Part shown: piece by piece, positions 13,649 through 26,205 of the stretch
Layout: each line of letters opens with the position of its first letter
How positions within the stretch are numbered: the first letter of the stretch is position 1
Assembly (NCBI GenBank): GCA_012295275.1
Contig: CM022679.1
Span: 9,944,669-10,008,668, forward strand
Direction: 5' to 3'
DNA: 64,000 nucleotides
Origin: Chrysomallon squamiferum
Taxonomy: Eukaryota; Mollusca; Gastropoda; Neomphalida; Peltospiridae
Made by a program: the position numbers and the translations under genes
Notes under the pieces: generated by a model
Databases searched by the model: none
Seen by the model: the letters and a program-made list of their open reading frames with translations, nothing else
Told to the model about the DNA's origin: nothing

Positions 13649-14404
13649 AACGCATTCCAGACACCCGCTTCACAGTATATGACAACAGATTACACTACAT
13701 TTTAAAAAATATCTGTACAATGTGTGACCCGTTACACATCTCTTATTAATTCATATATACATACTGCCTGTACCTAAACATACAGAGGAAAAAGATTTAT
13801 CGACTCGGGAATTCAGATTGCAAGAAAAACTGGAGACAAAAGTTCACCAAACAGTCCCATACACATTATTTTGTCTTAAAATTAATTTGTATATGCATGT
13901 ATTTATTTATATTTATGTATGACTGTTTAAGTATATATGGTACATTTTAGCATACTAATTTTATAAATGTATATATGTATAATGTATGATGCATGAATAT
14001 ATTTTTGTATGTATGTATGTATGTATGCATGTAAGTATCTCTGTACATATATATATGTATTGATTTATGTATCTATGTATTTATATACATGTATGTATGA
14101 TGTTTGTGTGTGTGTATGTATGTAATATTAAATATTGATTATTGATATTAAGTACTTGAGAAATATTTCCTGATACTGAATGTTGAAAATATGTAACTTA
14201 ATAAAAATGTTCTATATATTTATAATACGTAATTATGACTTTTTATTTCTATATCTTAAATTCTAAATAAATACTATTTTTTATCTACGTCCATTTCGAT
14301 TTTGGAAACTCAAAGATATTTTTAAATAAATAAAAATAAAACTACAGATTTATTACTCCACTAATCCATTTTTGAAATGCATATGTGGGTTTGTGCACAC
14401 ACGC

Positions 14405-14440
<36 letters not shown>

Positions 14441-15093
14441 GCATATGTATACGTATATTATTATGCGTATGTACATACACATACACTTATACATTTATTT
14501 ACATATTTACCCCAATGGTTCCATCCTCTTATTTCAACAATAAAAAAATAAACAAAAAACAAACAAACAACAACAACAACAAAAATAATAATAAGATAAC
14601 CTGTGAAAGTAGGAACAAATGGCCTAAACTTTGTGTTCGGTTAAAAATTTCGTTTCTTGTTACGGTTTTTCTTATTTTTTCTTATTCTGGGGACTGATGT
14701 TTGTAGGTGGGTTTTTTTAATATTGTTTTTGTGTTGTTATACCTTGTTATTATCTTACAGAATAAACAAATAAAAACCTGAAAATAAACAAAATGTATTC
14801 ACACCAATTGTTCATATCATCACATATACACTTTAAGGCAATTCAGGCAAAAATAAATGATTTATTAGTACTATGTAAAGGTTATACTATATAATATTAA
14901 AACAGAAATTCAAAAACTACTTACGGTAAATCTTTTTTTGATTTAGACTCCATTGTAAATCAATAATCAGCTAAATTAATCCGATAAATAATGAACGTCT
15001 ATATAATCCACGTTCTTTTGAAACAAACGTTGTCGTGGAAACACGGATGACGTCAGAAATATGGTTGACGTTATGCGCCTGCCGGGAAAATAC

Positions 15094-15139
<46 letters not shown>

Positions 15140-15448
15140 CAGACATTTAATACATATACATTAATATGCAAGAACTGGTTTCATATAAATATCTTAGTAA
15201 AGAAAACGTCGACACAGATCGTATTTCTATAAATTTATTTTATTACATTTTTTAATATCGATACTATAATATAACTGCGTACAGTGTCTTAGGTGATTAA
15301 GAAAGAAAGAAAGAAAGAAAAAAAAACGAAAAAAAAAAAACAAAACAAAACAAAACAAACAAACAAAAAATCACTGTTCTGGAATCTACTGCAAGCTAAT
15401 GTTCAGCCTATGCCAATGATTTTCTAAAATAATTTGAAATGCCGCATG

Positions 15449-15485
<37 letters not shown>

Positions 15486-15639
15486 AGATGATAATACATG
15501 CACTTTTTATACTGGTTAATCTCTGGTAGGAGATTTTTATACCGGTTAACCTCTGCTGGTAGATAATGACAGCTGAAGCTACAAAAATAATTTCTTTATA
15601 ATTACGTACATTTATTTTTTCTCTCTCTCTGCTTTGTTA
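13649..15639. other. RADIL 3' UTR and intergenic spacer with microsatellites
   Basis: Holds the likely RADIL 3' UTR, a (GTAT)n patch near 14010, (CA)n at about 14397-14435, (AAT)n at about 15097-15139, AAAG/AAAAC tracts near 15300-15370 and poly-T at about 15451-15481. No gene is visible. Confidence 0.7.
14200..14205 (+). promoter_or_regulatory. Candidate polyadenylation signal of RADIL
   Basis: A canonical AATAAA lies about 550 nt after the RADIL stop codon, before the microsatellite-rich spacer. It implies a 3' UTR of about 0.6 kb. Only the hexamer supports it. Confidence 0.45.
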
Positions 15640-16433
15640 AACATCCCATAATTATAACCTCCTCTGCAAAGGTATAGGCTTTAGTTCAGCGTTTAGATCA
15701 TTTGCTCAAGATAAGATACGTCACGGGACTAATCTTCATTAGATTATATCCCATACCACCCAGGATCTTTCATCTTGCTCGATTGAATGGACTTAATTAC
15801 AGCTTCCTTTAGAAAAGGAGTAGGCTGTAGTTCAATGGTTTGAGCACAAACCTGAGATATGATATGTCACATGGAGTCTAATATAATAAAGCTCAGTGCA
15901 CACATTGATTTATCGTCAGTTCCAGCTAGTGTCCTAGGTACTTTCCTCACTGTGAGCAGATGTATGTAAAAGATCGAGAAGAACAATAGATAGTTGACGG
16001 AACGTACAGGACTGATGTGTTATGTAAATGATCTATTTCTGTTCAAGTGATAAAAATAGACCACAGAAGGAAGGGACATAACTAGTGACAGAATGCCTTT
16101 TGTAAAATATTTATTTCTGTTAAGTGATAAAAATAGTCCATAGAAGGAAGGGACATGACTGTTAAAATGTCTGTCTGCTCAAAATGAAATGGATTGGTGG
16201 ATCAAACCCTCTTTGAGGACACTTAATTATTTCTCATTTCAGAAGGAAGGGTAACATGACTTAATAAAGAATGTGGGTCTGTCTATCCCCAACTGTGGGA
16301 TGATGGTTGGAAAAATGCTTTATTGCTTGGTTATTAAAAATTTGCCCATGAAGTGGCCATAAATGTAACGATAAATAAAATGTGTTAAATGTATTATTCA
16401 ATAAAATATTTCCTTCCTTCCTTCTAAATCTTG
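15640..16433 (+). mobile_element. Cluster of decayed tRNA-type SINE copies
   Basis: At least two A-box-like heads are present (TTTAGTTCAGCG near 15681; TGTAGTTCAATGG near 15829). A body contains ATGTATGTAAAAGATC near 15959. A duplicated segment (16031-16083 and 16109-16160) carries GAAGGAAGGGACAT. The tail is CAATAAAATATTTCCTTCCTTCC. The tail and the bases before it resemble the reverse complement of 55867-55960, so the same family recurs in this window. The copies are diverged and I see no intact element or target-site duplication. Confidence 0.55.
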
Positions 16434-16631
16434 GTATGGTGTCAGGTTTTTGTATGGATTGTCATGTTTAACAAACTTATAATAATCATTAAATCAAAAT
16501 TGTCATTAAAATCATTTTCATTATTTGATTCATTCATAAGATCTAAACTTCACCAGCAGTAATTTCTTTAAAGTCATAACATGTAAAACAACCATCTTAA
16601 CCTAAGCCATACTTATGAGAAAAAAAAATAA

Positions 16632-16685
<54 letters not shown>

Positions 16686-16811
16686 GACTTTTTTCTCTTT
16701 AAATTCATCCAAGAAAAAAAAAAAAAAAAAAAAAAATAAAACAACAAACAAGCAAACAAACAAGCACACAAAACAAAAGAAAACTTGTGAATAAAAATTA
16801 AAAATTAAAAT
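16434..16811. other. OGFOD3 3' flank with (AAT)n and poly-A
   Basis: Convergent spacer between RADIL and OGFOD3. It includes an (AAT)n tract at about 16630-16680 and a poly-A run after it. The OGFOD3 3' UTR must lie here or further left; no clear AATAAA was found on the minus strand close to the stop codon. Confidence 0.5.
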
Positions 16812-19800
16812 TTATTTCGATTCTGGATCAGGTATGGCTTGTTTAGGATCACAGGTAAAAGAAACTGTGATAGCATATCTCACTCCATCCTTCAGTCTCT
16901 CCACAAAATGAACATTTTCTGAGCCTGAGGTGAAAAATGAAACTCTCCCTGAAGTACAAAAAATGTGTAAGTTGTTATTAATAGTTTAATGATGAAAGAT
17001 TTAGTTCATTTTATATTTTATAGTTTAATAAAAGTTTTTATGGTCAATGATATACATGTAATTAATTTTTTTTTATCTTTGCTATTAAATTTTACCATTT
17101 ATTATTAACATTTAAAAAAAAAAATTATAATATATTTTAACATTTTTAAATTTATTTTATTATTATTTTTATTAAAAAATTTTGTTACCTTTCAACAGTA
17201 ATTTTATACATATTATTATTTAAAATAAAAGAAGCAATTAGAAACAATTATAGTAAACTTCCACTTAAAATTTCCTTCAAATAATTACCACAAAGATTCC
17301 TTAACATTCATTTTCTTGTAAAACGATTCACACAAGTGAGATAATGAGAAAACAAACCTAATTTTGGTTCCACTGTTTTGTTCTTTTCTTTGTCTATGAA
17401 GATAAACCTGCCCCCATTAAAATCTTCCCCATATGTTGTGAGATAAAGTAATGATGTGTAGTGAAATGAACCGTAAGTATTCTGTAACAGAAACACAGTT
17501 TTATTTATAAAGACAAATTAGTAAAAATATTAAAAAATTTTAAATTAATTATATATATATGTGTGTGTGTGTGATAGTGTGAGTGTGTGTATGTATGTGT
17601 GTGTGTGTATGTGTGTGTGTTTATTGCTTTTTGGTAATTGATTTTCTGATCTGCACACAAACACACACACAGATATATATATACACAGACAAACAGACAC
17701 ATATATAAATCTTTTGCATTGTTTTGTTTTTAATCTATCTGTCTATCCATCTATCTATCTATCTATACATATATATGAAACAGAAGAAGAGAGATAGACA
17801 TATAAATCCTAGCAATATCATACTATTTTATAAAAATAAACATCAAAGCCTTTCATTTCATTAAAAGAACTTGTAAAAGGAAAAAAAGAACATCAATTTA
17901 ACACACCATATTAATAAATTTAGCAAAGTATTTAATATAAATTACACTTTTTATACCTCTAAGACATGCATTAATATTTGATTTTAAAAACTGGGAAACA
18001 TATTCAATAACAAATGCATAAATATATTATTAATGGAGAAAAAAGCCTCAGGTATATTTTTTACTTTCAATAATAAAAATGAAAATTATATAACTAAATT
18101 CATAACAGACCTTGTCAATATGTGGATGCCAGTATTCATCATGTATAGTCTTTGGCAATGTCATATTCATTCGTGAAAAAAATGTAGGCTTTGTAAGATA
18201 CAAGGATTTCTTAGGGATGTCAAACTCTGTTGCTATGGCAGCGTGGATTTGATCTTTGACTTTCCTAACATTGCAAAATAAAATGTGCATTAAAAATATA
18301 TTTATACTTAAAATAAAGGGAAAAAAAATAATGATTATGTAGTTAAAATATATTTTTATTTTATGTATTTTAAAAAATAGTACAACTGAAGGAGGATTCA
18401 AATTTAAATCATTTTATATAATGTAATAATTATTTAAAAATTGTGAATTATTAGTATTAAAAATCAAAATCTCATCTGAAGAATAATTAGAAATGTTATT
18501 AATTCAATGTGAAGTAAAACAAAAAAATTTAAGAGACATATTTATGTTTAAAATATTTTTGACTTACTTATATATTCTAAAATCTTCTTCTTGCAGTAAA
18601 TTAAGATTCTCTGACTTCAGTAACCTAAATGAAAACAGGTTTGTTTGATATATTCTTAATCTTTACAATGGTAAATGTATATTATTATTATTCCATTATT
18701 ATTATTAATGTTATTTTATTGTTCTTTTCAATTGCAAAATCCAGATAAATGAAGGTAAAAATTTAAAACTTATATTCTTTGTATAGTTTTCTTCTTAAAA
18801 TAAAATATCAGTTTTAAAAAATAAATATTGTATGTAAATTCCACTGTTTTATGGATAATGAAAAACAGTCAATCTATATCACAAATGTATCTTTTTTACA
18901 ATACAGATGGTAGATAGATATATAGACAGATAGACAGATAAAGATAGACATAGACAGATAGATAGGTGAAATTCTAACCTGTAGATGCTGACAAAAGCAT
19001 TTCCCATTGACAAGGCACCTGAGTGCAGATCTAGAATTGAAGCCTTTTTCAAAAATATACAATTATTATAATTAAAAAAGAATGAGAAAACAAAATGATA
19101 TAAAAATATAAAACTTAATATAATGATAAATTTTGTCATCTAAATATTTTTTTAAAGATAGTAACTCTACATTATTTATATCTTATAATATTTAGTGTAC
19201 TAGATTATGTTCAAAGTATACTCTATAATATTATTAATAAATTATGTATAATAGAAACAATTCATTTAAATGGATATTTGTTTCAGTAAAGAAATTATAA
19301 ATCAGTTGTTAAAATCTCACCCCTCCACTAGATCCACCAAGTTGTAAACATTTTTGAGCAACTCTACAAAATAAATTTGAAAAATAAAAATAAATTTCTG
19401 ATTTTTATCCAAAAAAAAAAAAAAAATAAAAAAAAATAAAAATAAAAATAAAAATTATAAAATAAAATAAAATAAAATAAAATAAAATAAAATAAAATAA
19501 AATAAAATAAATAAATAAATAAAATTAATTAAATAAATAAAATTAATAAAATTTAAATGTTAAGACAAATATTTAATCTGGTATCTTCTACAAACTTTTT
19601 ATAACATAAATAATTTTAAAAAAACACACCAATACACACACACATCACAGTAAATCTATGATTATACACAAAATTTGATAATCTATCTGTTGTATGTACA
19701 GCTAAACCAACAGACCTGTAATTTATTATCATTTCTTATACCTTCTTAAATTAACAAGTTATTATTATCATTTTAAATCTCACTATTAAAAAAACAGAAA

Positions 19801-21867
19801 TAAAGGCATGGTTGAAACGAGAATATTTTGAACCCACAAAACCTTTTCTATCTTTTTTCCTAATTTGAAAACATGCTAAAAATTACAACAGAATTGTTTA
19901 CCAAAAACAAATTACAGCAGTTTTTATTGTCAGTGGTTTCATGCTTGCTGGTGCTGTGACTAATCTTTGTCCTTTCATTATTGATGTATCAAGTGTTTTG
20001 GTATGTATTTTCCTGTCTACAGAAATAATCTCTTGCTGCAAATCTGCAGCAAAAATCCTTAACATGCTTTATCATTACTGTATGTATATTTAATATTGAA
20101 TATATACTAAACAAAAGTTCTATTAAAGATTTAATAGGAATATTAATATTAATACACTGAAAATCTATTTAAATATTTGAAACACAATAATAAATAAAAT
20201 TAAAAAAAACCCAAACAGTTTAAGTGCCAATTCATAAATAAACATTGTTTACTTTAATATCATAAATAGGTAATATTTAATGTATTCATAATAAAATGGC
20301 ATGCAAATTAAAAAAATAATAAATAACAATAATAACTGTAAAGTATCATTTATCAATTACATCAAAAGACATGAGGTATCCTTGAAAGTCTCATGTAGGT
20401 AAAAATTTCAATAGAAGATATTTTTTCTACAGTTTCAAATTAATAATTCAGGAGAAGAGCTTACCCAAGCAGATGTTTGGCATCATCTTTGGAGATTATA
20501 TTATCCATGACAACTCTGGCACATCTTTTTGGCTTACAGCCTAAAAAAAAAAAAAAAAAAAAAATACATAAAAGCAAATTATGTGTTTAAAATATTTCTT
20601 ATTTCACATTTGTAAAAACTGTAATCATTTGGTGAAAATCAATACTGTTACCATTCGTTTTATGTCTATTTTTCTATGAACTATAAACAGATATTTTTGA
20701 ATATGTAGTAGTTAAGGTATTAGAGATTTCCATTTATCAATAAAGGTGAAAACACTGACATCTGAAACAATGGAGCAGGGGAGCAACTGTCCTCCCAAAT
20801 TCTGGAAAATTTGGATAAAGCAAGAAGAAAATAATATTTATTTCTAAGTTGCATGTTTTGTGATTTGTTTATCTGTGTGTTGTCAACTGAAAAATAGTAG
20901 TTTTATTAGAACAGAGTTTTTGATCTGTAAAATTTTGGGTAAATTAACCATTCAGCTTTAACATAACCAAAGAGTTAGGAGCACATGCCTGTATGCAAAG
21001 GTTTACAACTATTACATTTTATTTTGTCTTTGATTAATCTTCTAATAAATCTTGTCAAACTCGTACATTTTCTATAAGGAAGAGTAAAATGAAAATTATC
21101 AAAGGAAAAATGAAATGATTTGAATCAAAGATGAATAGATAATTTAAAAGATATTTCTCTGACAGGCTAACATTTTCTTGGGCAGAAAATCAGCACTTTT
21201 GTAATACATGACCAAAAAAAAATTGTTTTTGAATAATCAGAAGTCAAAAGCATATTTCAAAGGATTGACTTAATTCAGTTATGAGATTTAAATAAATAAA
21301 TAAAAAAGGAGAAACAGTTATAGCTATTATTATTTTTCTTTAGTTCATACTGAATTACCTATATAGTCTGTTTCTGGATATCTTGTATGTATTTATTAAC
21401 AACATATTAAATTTTTGTTATAATAATTATACTTCTAGATATATGGTATGACACAACATTATGCATGTATGTATACATATGCACATGATATGATTATACC
21501 TTTGCAAAAAAAAAAAAAAAATTCATGTATATTTATAAATAAGCATGAAGGTCTGTATCTATGTATTTATGTATGTAATTAAGAATTTAATTTTTTTCTC
21601 TTACTTTGAAATTCTTCATTATCGTAGTCATGGGAACAGGGAACTTCAAGCACTGCTCTGGTCACTGTGTCTCTGGCACTGACAAATATTTCTTCTGTAC
21701 TTCTGTTACTTAAAAAATACACTGCAGCTAAACACATTAGCAAAGGCAGGAATGCAAAAAGTTTCCATTTTTTAGATTTTTTAGGTTCAAGATCATGTCT
21801 GGGATCTTCCTTTCTAGAAAGAAAAATATACACACATTCATACATACATGTGTGTGTGTGTGCTCAC

Positions 21868-21916
<49 letters not shown>

Positions 21917-22313
21917 TAAATAGATTTTATTTATTGAAAAATAATCATGCATGACTCTTAGCAAAAATATGCATGTTCTTAGTTCACTGTGTGTGTGTGT
22001 GTATGTGTGTCTGTGTGTGTGTGTGTCTGTGTGTTTTATCCATTTTAATTCTTTATTACAACAATATTCTGACATTTGTTAAAAAAAGGTATAAAATAAT
22101 TTTTGAAAACTTTATTAAACTGGATTTATTTATTTTGTTGTTGTTATTATTTTTTTTTCATTTGTTTCATATATATAAATTTTAGCATTCAGATTTTAGT
22201 AGTATTATCTTATAAAATTATGTTATTGACTTAAAATATGTATCTCACCCATCTTTCTTGGCAGTGTTTTGAGATGTAATTCTGTGTTTTACTTGCTGTT
22301 CATTCTGTGTCAT
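16812..22313 (-). CDS. OGFOD3: OGFOD3: membrane-anchored 2-oxoglutarate/Fe(II) dioxygenase
   Basis: Nine exons (high to low): 22249-22313, 21605-21813, 20465-20540, 19321-19363, 18979-19043, 18568-18624, 18111-18264, 17358-17481 and 16812-16948. The product is 309 aa (human 319). A basic N-tail precedes a transmembrane segment (about 39-56), giving a type II protein with a lumenal catalytic domain. Human-like blocks include EVPCSHDYD, ASILDLHSGALSMG, LTKPTFFSRMN, HDEYWHPHIDK and GGRFIFID. The iron ligands are H220-x-D222 and H278 (ENVHFV), and R288 (RYAITVSF) fits the 2-oxoglutarate contact. Sequons at N58, N205 and N257 are present. The fold is prolyl-4-hydroxylase-like; the substrate of this family is not known to me. 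The start is the ATG before TQNEQQVKH, because exon 22533-22570 cannot be joined in frame. Confidence 0.95.
17541..17770. repeat. (AT)n/(GT)n and (TATC)n microsatellites in the last large OGFOD3 intron region
   Basis: AT units are followed by GT-rich repeats (17561-17620), CA repeats and a TATC/CTAT tract at about 17733-17766. No coding content. Confidence 0.85.
19380..19560. repeat. (AAAAT)n pentanucleotide repeat in an OGFOD3 intron
   Basis: Poly-A grades into AAATA/AAAAT units from about 19430 to 19530 and then AAAT units. Simple repeat within the intron before the 43-nt exon. Confidence 0.9.
21857..22034. repeat. (GT)n, (AT)n, (GA)n cluster and (GT)n in OGFOD3 intron 1
   Basis: TG repeats pass into TA and then GA repeats (21850-21912), with a second GT/GTCT tract at 21988-22034. 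All sit in the intron between the first two coding exons. Confidence 0.9.
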
Positions 22314-22532
22314 ATTTGTTGTTATAATAACATATTACTCAGAGAACGAAAGAAAACTGCTGTAAACAGAACAAAATTAGTTAACTTTCCAGTTAATTTT
22401 GAAGGAAAGCAAAAATTATTATTATTATTATTATTATATCAAAAATATAACATACACGCTATAAAATGATTTTGTATTTTATTACTTATTTTTTATTCAT
22501 TATTATTACGAACTCACGCATTCATAGACTCA

Positions 22533-22570
22533 CTTCTGCATTTACTACTATTAGCAGTCGACATCTTACA
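22533..22570 (-). other. Possible non-coding first exon of OGFOD3
   Basis: On the minus strand a short segment with an ATG ends at consensus donors (GTGAGT occurs twice, at …GCAGAA and …GAATGC). Neither donor joins the next exon in an open frame, so if it is used it would be 5' UTR. Position alone links it to OGFOD3. Confidence 0.3.
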
Positions 22571-22994
22571 AAATTTAGAACAAACTATAATCTGACGCTA
22601 GAGGCGATCGCAACGATTTATGTAACTTTGTATCTATAATTAGTAAGCAGTAAATTACCTTTTTCAATTACAAAACGAACATGCAGCGTTTGTCATCCTC
22701 CATTGCCAAAAAATTCAATCATAACGTTAACATCGACGTGACCAAATCTCAGACATCCACGTTGTAGTTGTTGTCTAAGGGAGACAATTCTAAATCACTT
22801 AAGATAACACCTCATTGTTCTTACGGTGAAGCGTTCAGGTATTTATTTGGGTAAGCACGTTACGAGAAGACTGTCAAGAACATATCTATTAACTAACAAT
22901 AAACATCAGTCCTAACAGTCTTTCGTTGTTGGATTTGGCTAAAATATGCAAAATGACAGCGTCTATTACTGATGGATTTTATAAATTTATTCAT

Positions 22995-23030
<36 letters not shown>

Positions 23031-25085
23031 TAATAACAATGATATTAAAAATAATTTTGTTGTTGTTGTTATTTTAATTCTGAAATTATGTATTTGTATC
23101 TGCTATTTAGGCGTGTTAGTGCATCAGACGTATGCATTTCTGACACATGGCTTACATTTGTTGGAATATTGTTTGGAATATACAGAATCAACTAGATTTC
23201 ATCCATTTTATTTTTGTAGTACATCACACCAATTTTTAAATTTGGAATTAATATTTTGTAGATCAATTTATTTTAAGAAATAACAAAAACAGTAGGAGTA
23301 ATAATATCAACAGGTATGTATATATTAGATTGAAAAATAATTTTATTTAAATAATTTATTTTTAATTCTTATATTAATTTAACAGCATCATTTTATACAA
23401 TAACAGAAAACAAAGATGCTTATCAAAATTAGAATTTAGAACAAGAAATCTGAAACAGTTTATGCTTTTGTCACATTATGTGAGATAATTCAAGGATAGC
23501 AATTCATCAACCTGGATAATTTCTGTCTTCCCATACTTAAGATGGTTTGTATGGCTTGAAAATTGTATTTCAAAACAGAAACTATTTAAATAATAATGAA
23601 AAAACAGCAGTGCATTTGTAAAATAATTTATTAATATTACACACCTCACAGAAAATAGCAAAAACATGCTAAAAAGAAAACGGCTAAAAATAACAGATGG
23701 GAGAAACAAAACATTTTGTTTTGGGTTATCACAATAAATTTTGTTCTGTAACAGACCAAAATAATATCACCGTACTGACAACATACAATATATATATATA
23801 AACACATTTTGTTATAAAATCTACACGCACAAAATACTGAACACATGTTAAGAAATCTTTATTTGATTAGAATTACAAAATCTATTACAAACAGGTGTTA
23901 TTTTGTTTTTAATTAAAAATCAAATAGCATCTGAAAAATATATTTTGTTAAAGAAGTATCAATTATACTTCAGATTAGCAGCACGAAGAACATATTGAAA
24001 ATGATGTTATGTAAGTTTTTGGCACATCATTTGTAAAGGTTAAACAGTATATTAAAATCTTTGGTTTCATTTTTTTTTTGTCTCATATTTATATACGCTG
24101 CATTCGTTTTCATTATTATTGATGTCTGCCAAGATAAGCTTTGCTGTTTATTTGAACAGATGTTTTAATTACATCAAAAATATTGTTGGATTTATTATCA
24201 ACAAAAGATACAAATTATTCTCCACAATTTATTTTGATTATTTTGTAAATAATTTATACGTCTTTTAGTAATAATTAAATTAAGTAAACAAGAAATACAG
24301 AGGAAACAAACAAAAAAATTCTTCCAGTACTAAATATATTAAAAGGGCACTTAAGTTGAAAAAACAAAACTTAACATTTCACATCATAAACTTTTTTTTC
24401 CCCCTTTCTCAAACATAACCATACCAATGGTTGGAGATCTATACAAATATTTGAACAGTTTATACTTTGCTTATCAAATATTTATTTAAAAAATTAAAGG
24501 TCTCATGCTTTGGTGTTTAAGGGAAGGCAAGTTCATTAAGAGAAAGACATTAGAAAATTGTCTATATTGCAAAGGCACAAAAGAAAAGAAGGTTCTAGAA
24601 CTCACTAACATGAATATTTTTTATTAATTTTTTAACTTCATTTTAAATTAACAACCAGTTAATAATAATAATAAGTACTAGCAGTTATAATTTCAGAACA
24701 TTTCATAGGTTTGGGATTCTTTGCTCATTTGTTTTGTTTGCTCGTTGCTTTCATTGTTTAGTGTTATTTTGTATAAAAATAATTTAAAAACATACAGCAT
24801 AATGAAAAACAAGTCATGGATATACAGATAGAACACATAATGTACATACAGTATGAATGTTAAACAGCAAATAATTTGACATGCAAAACAAAATAAAAAA
24901 CAAAAACAAAAGTCAACTGTGAGTTGATTACTCCTCACTGACATGGTTGTCTGTTTTATATAATAAGTTACTCTCATCTGAAATGCAATGCAGGGAATAG
25001 CCACTTCATGGAGTTAAAATAATGTTTCATTTAACAATACAAATCCATAAATTTATCCTGAATCTTTCTATCATTTTGTATTGAT

Positions 25086-25137
<52 letters not shown>

Positions 25138-26148
25138 ATATAATTATTATGATAATTAAAAAATATTAAACGGTATCTAGCAGTTGAGATCACACATTAC
25201 AGTTGTTAAAGAAAAATATTTTAGTAGACATGTTTTTCAAATATCATTGATTGAAATAAACATCAAAGACAAATAAATAAGGGACATATTTGAATATAAA
25301 ACTGACTAGAAAGATGTACAATGTATTCTTCAAAACATGCAGTCATCATTTCTGCCACTTTCTATTCAGGAACAGGCCTTTTCAATGTAGGTCATGATGA
25401 CATCATCTGAATACATAACCCTGATCAGTTTGGATGATCAGCACAACTGTCATTCAAATATGTGTGTATGTGGAATAACCCAGATACTGACTTAAGGTAT
25501 CAGCTTTAGAATGTTCCGATTCAATGAGACTCTGCTGAGCTACATGGAACCAATTGACCTGAGCAGGAAAAAGCTAATATTGTAAGACAGTAACCAGTTG
25601 TTATTACTTTTATCCTGCAATCCTAAATAATACAGAAACTGTGAACTAACTAACAACAATAGTAAATTTACACAAACTGATTTTGTTATTGGAATATATG
25701 AAAACAAAGTAGTTTTTGATAATAACCATTTTTAAAATGAAAACTTTTTATGAATTGCCTTTTAATATTTAAACCAGCAATTAAACACTAAAAAGTATTT
25801 TTGAATATATATATATTTATATTAAATGTATATGAAAAAAGTAATTTATTTAGTTATCATATCTTGCATCAGATTAATTGATCAAAAGATAATTTCATAT
25901 ACATTTCTTCATCAGAAGTATAAATAATATTTACCTAATAAATGGAAACAGACTTATTAACATATTCTGAGTGGCACTTACAGGGTATTTGGAAATAAAA
26001 TGTGAATATATGCAGTTCTTCAAATAAAATATTATCCATGTCTGTTTCTTGTTTGATTTTGTGTTATTTAGTCTTTTAAAAACTTTTAAAAATAACTAAA
26101 TTTCTGTTTCAATCTTTTCTAAATCCTCTATGTTGTAATTCTATTTAG

Positions 26149-26205
<57 letters not shown>

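Noticed and set aside
22533-22570. Joining MSTANSSKCR… to OGFOD3 as its N-terminus
   Set aside because: Both available donors produce stop codons or frame breaks with the next exon, so it was kept only as a possible 5' UTR exon.
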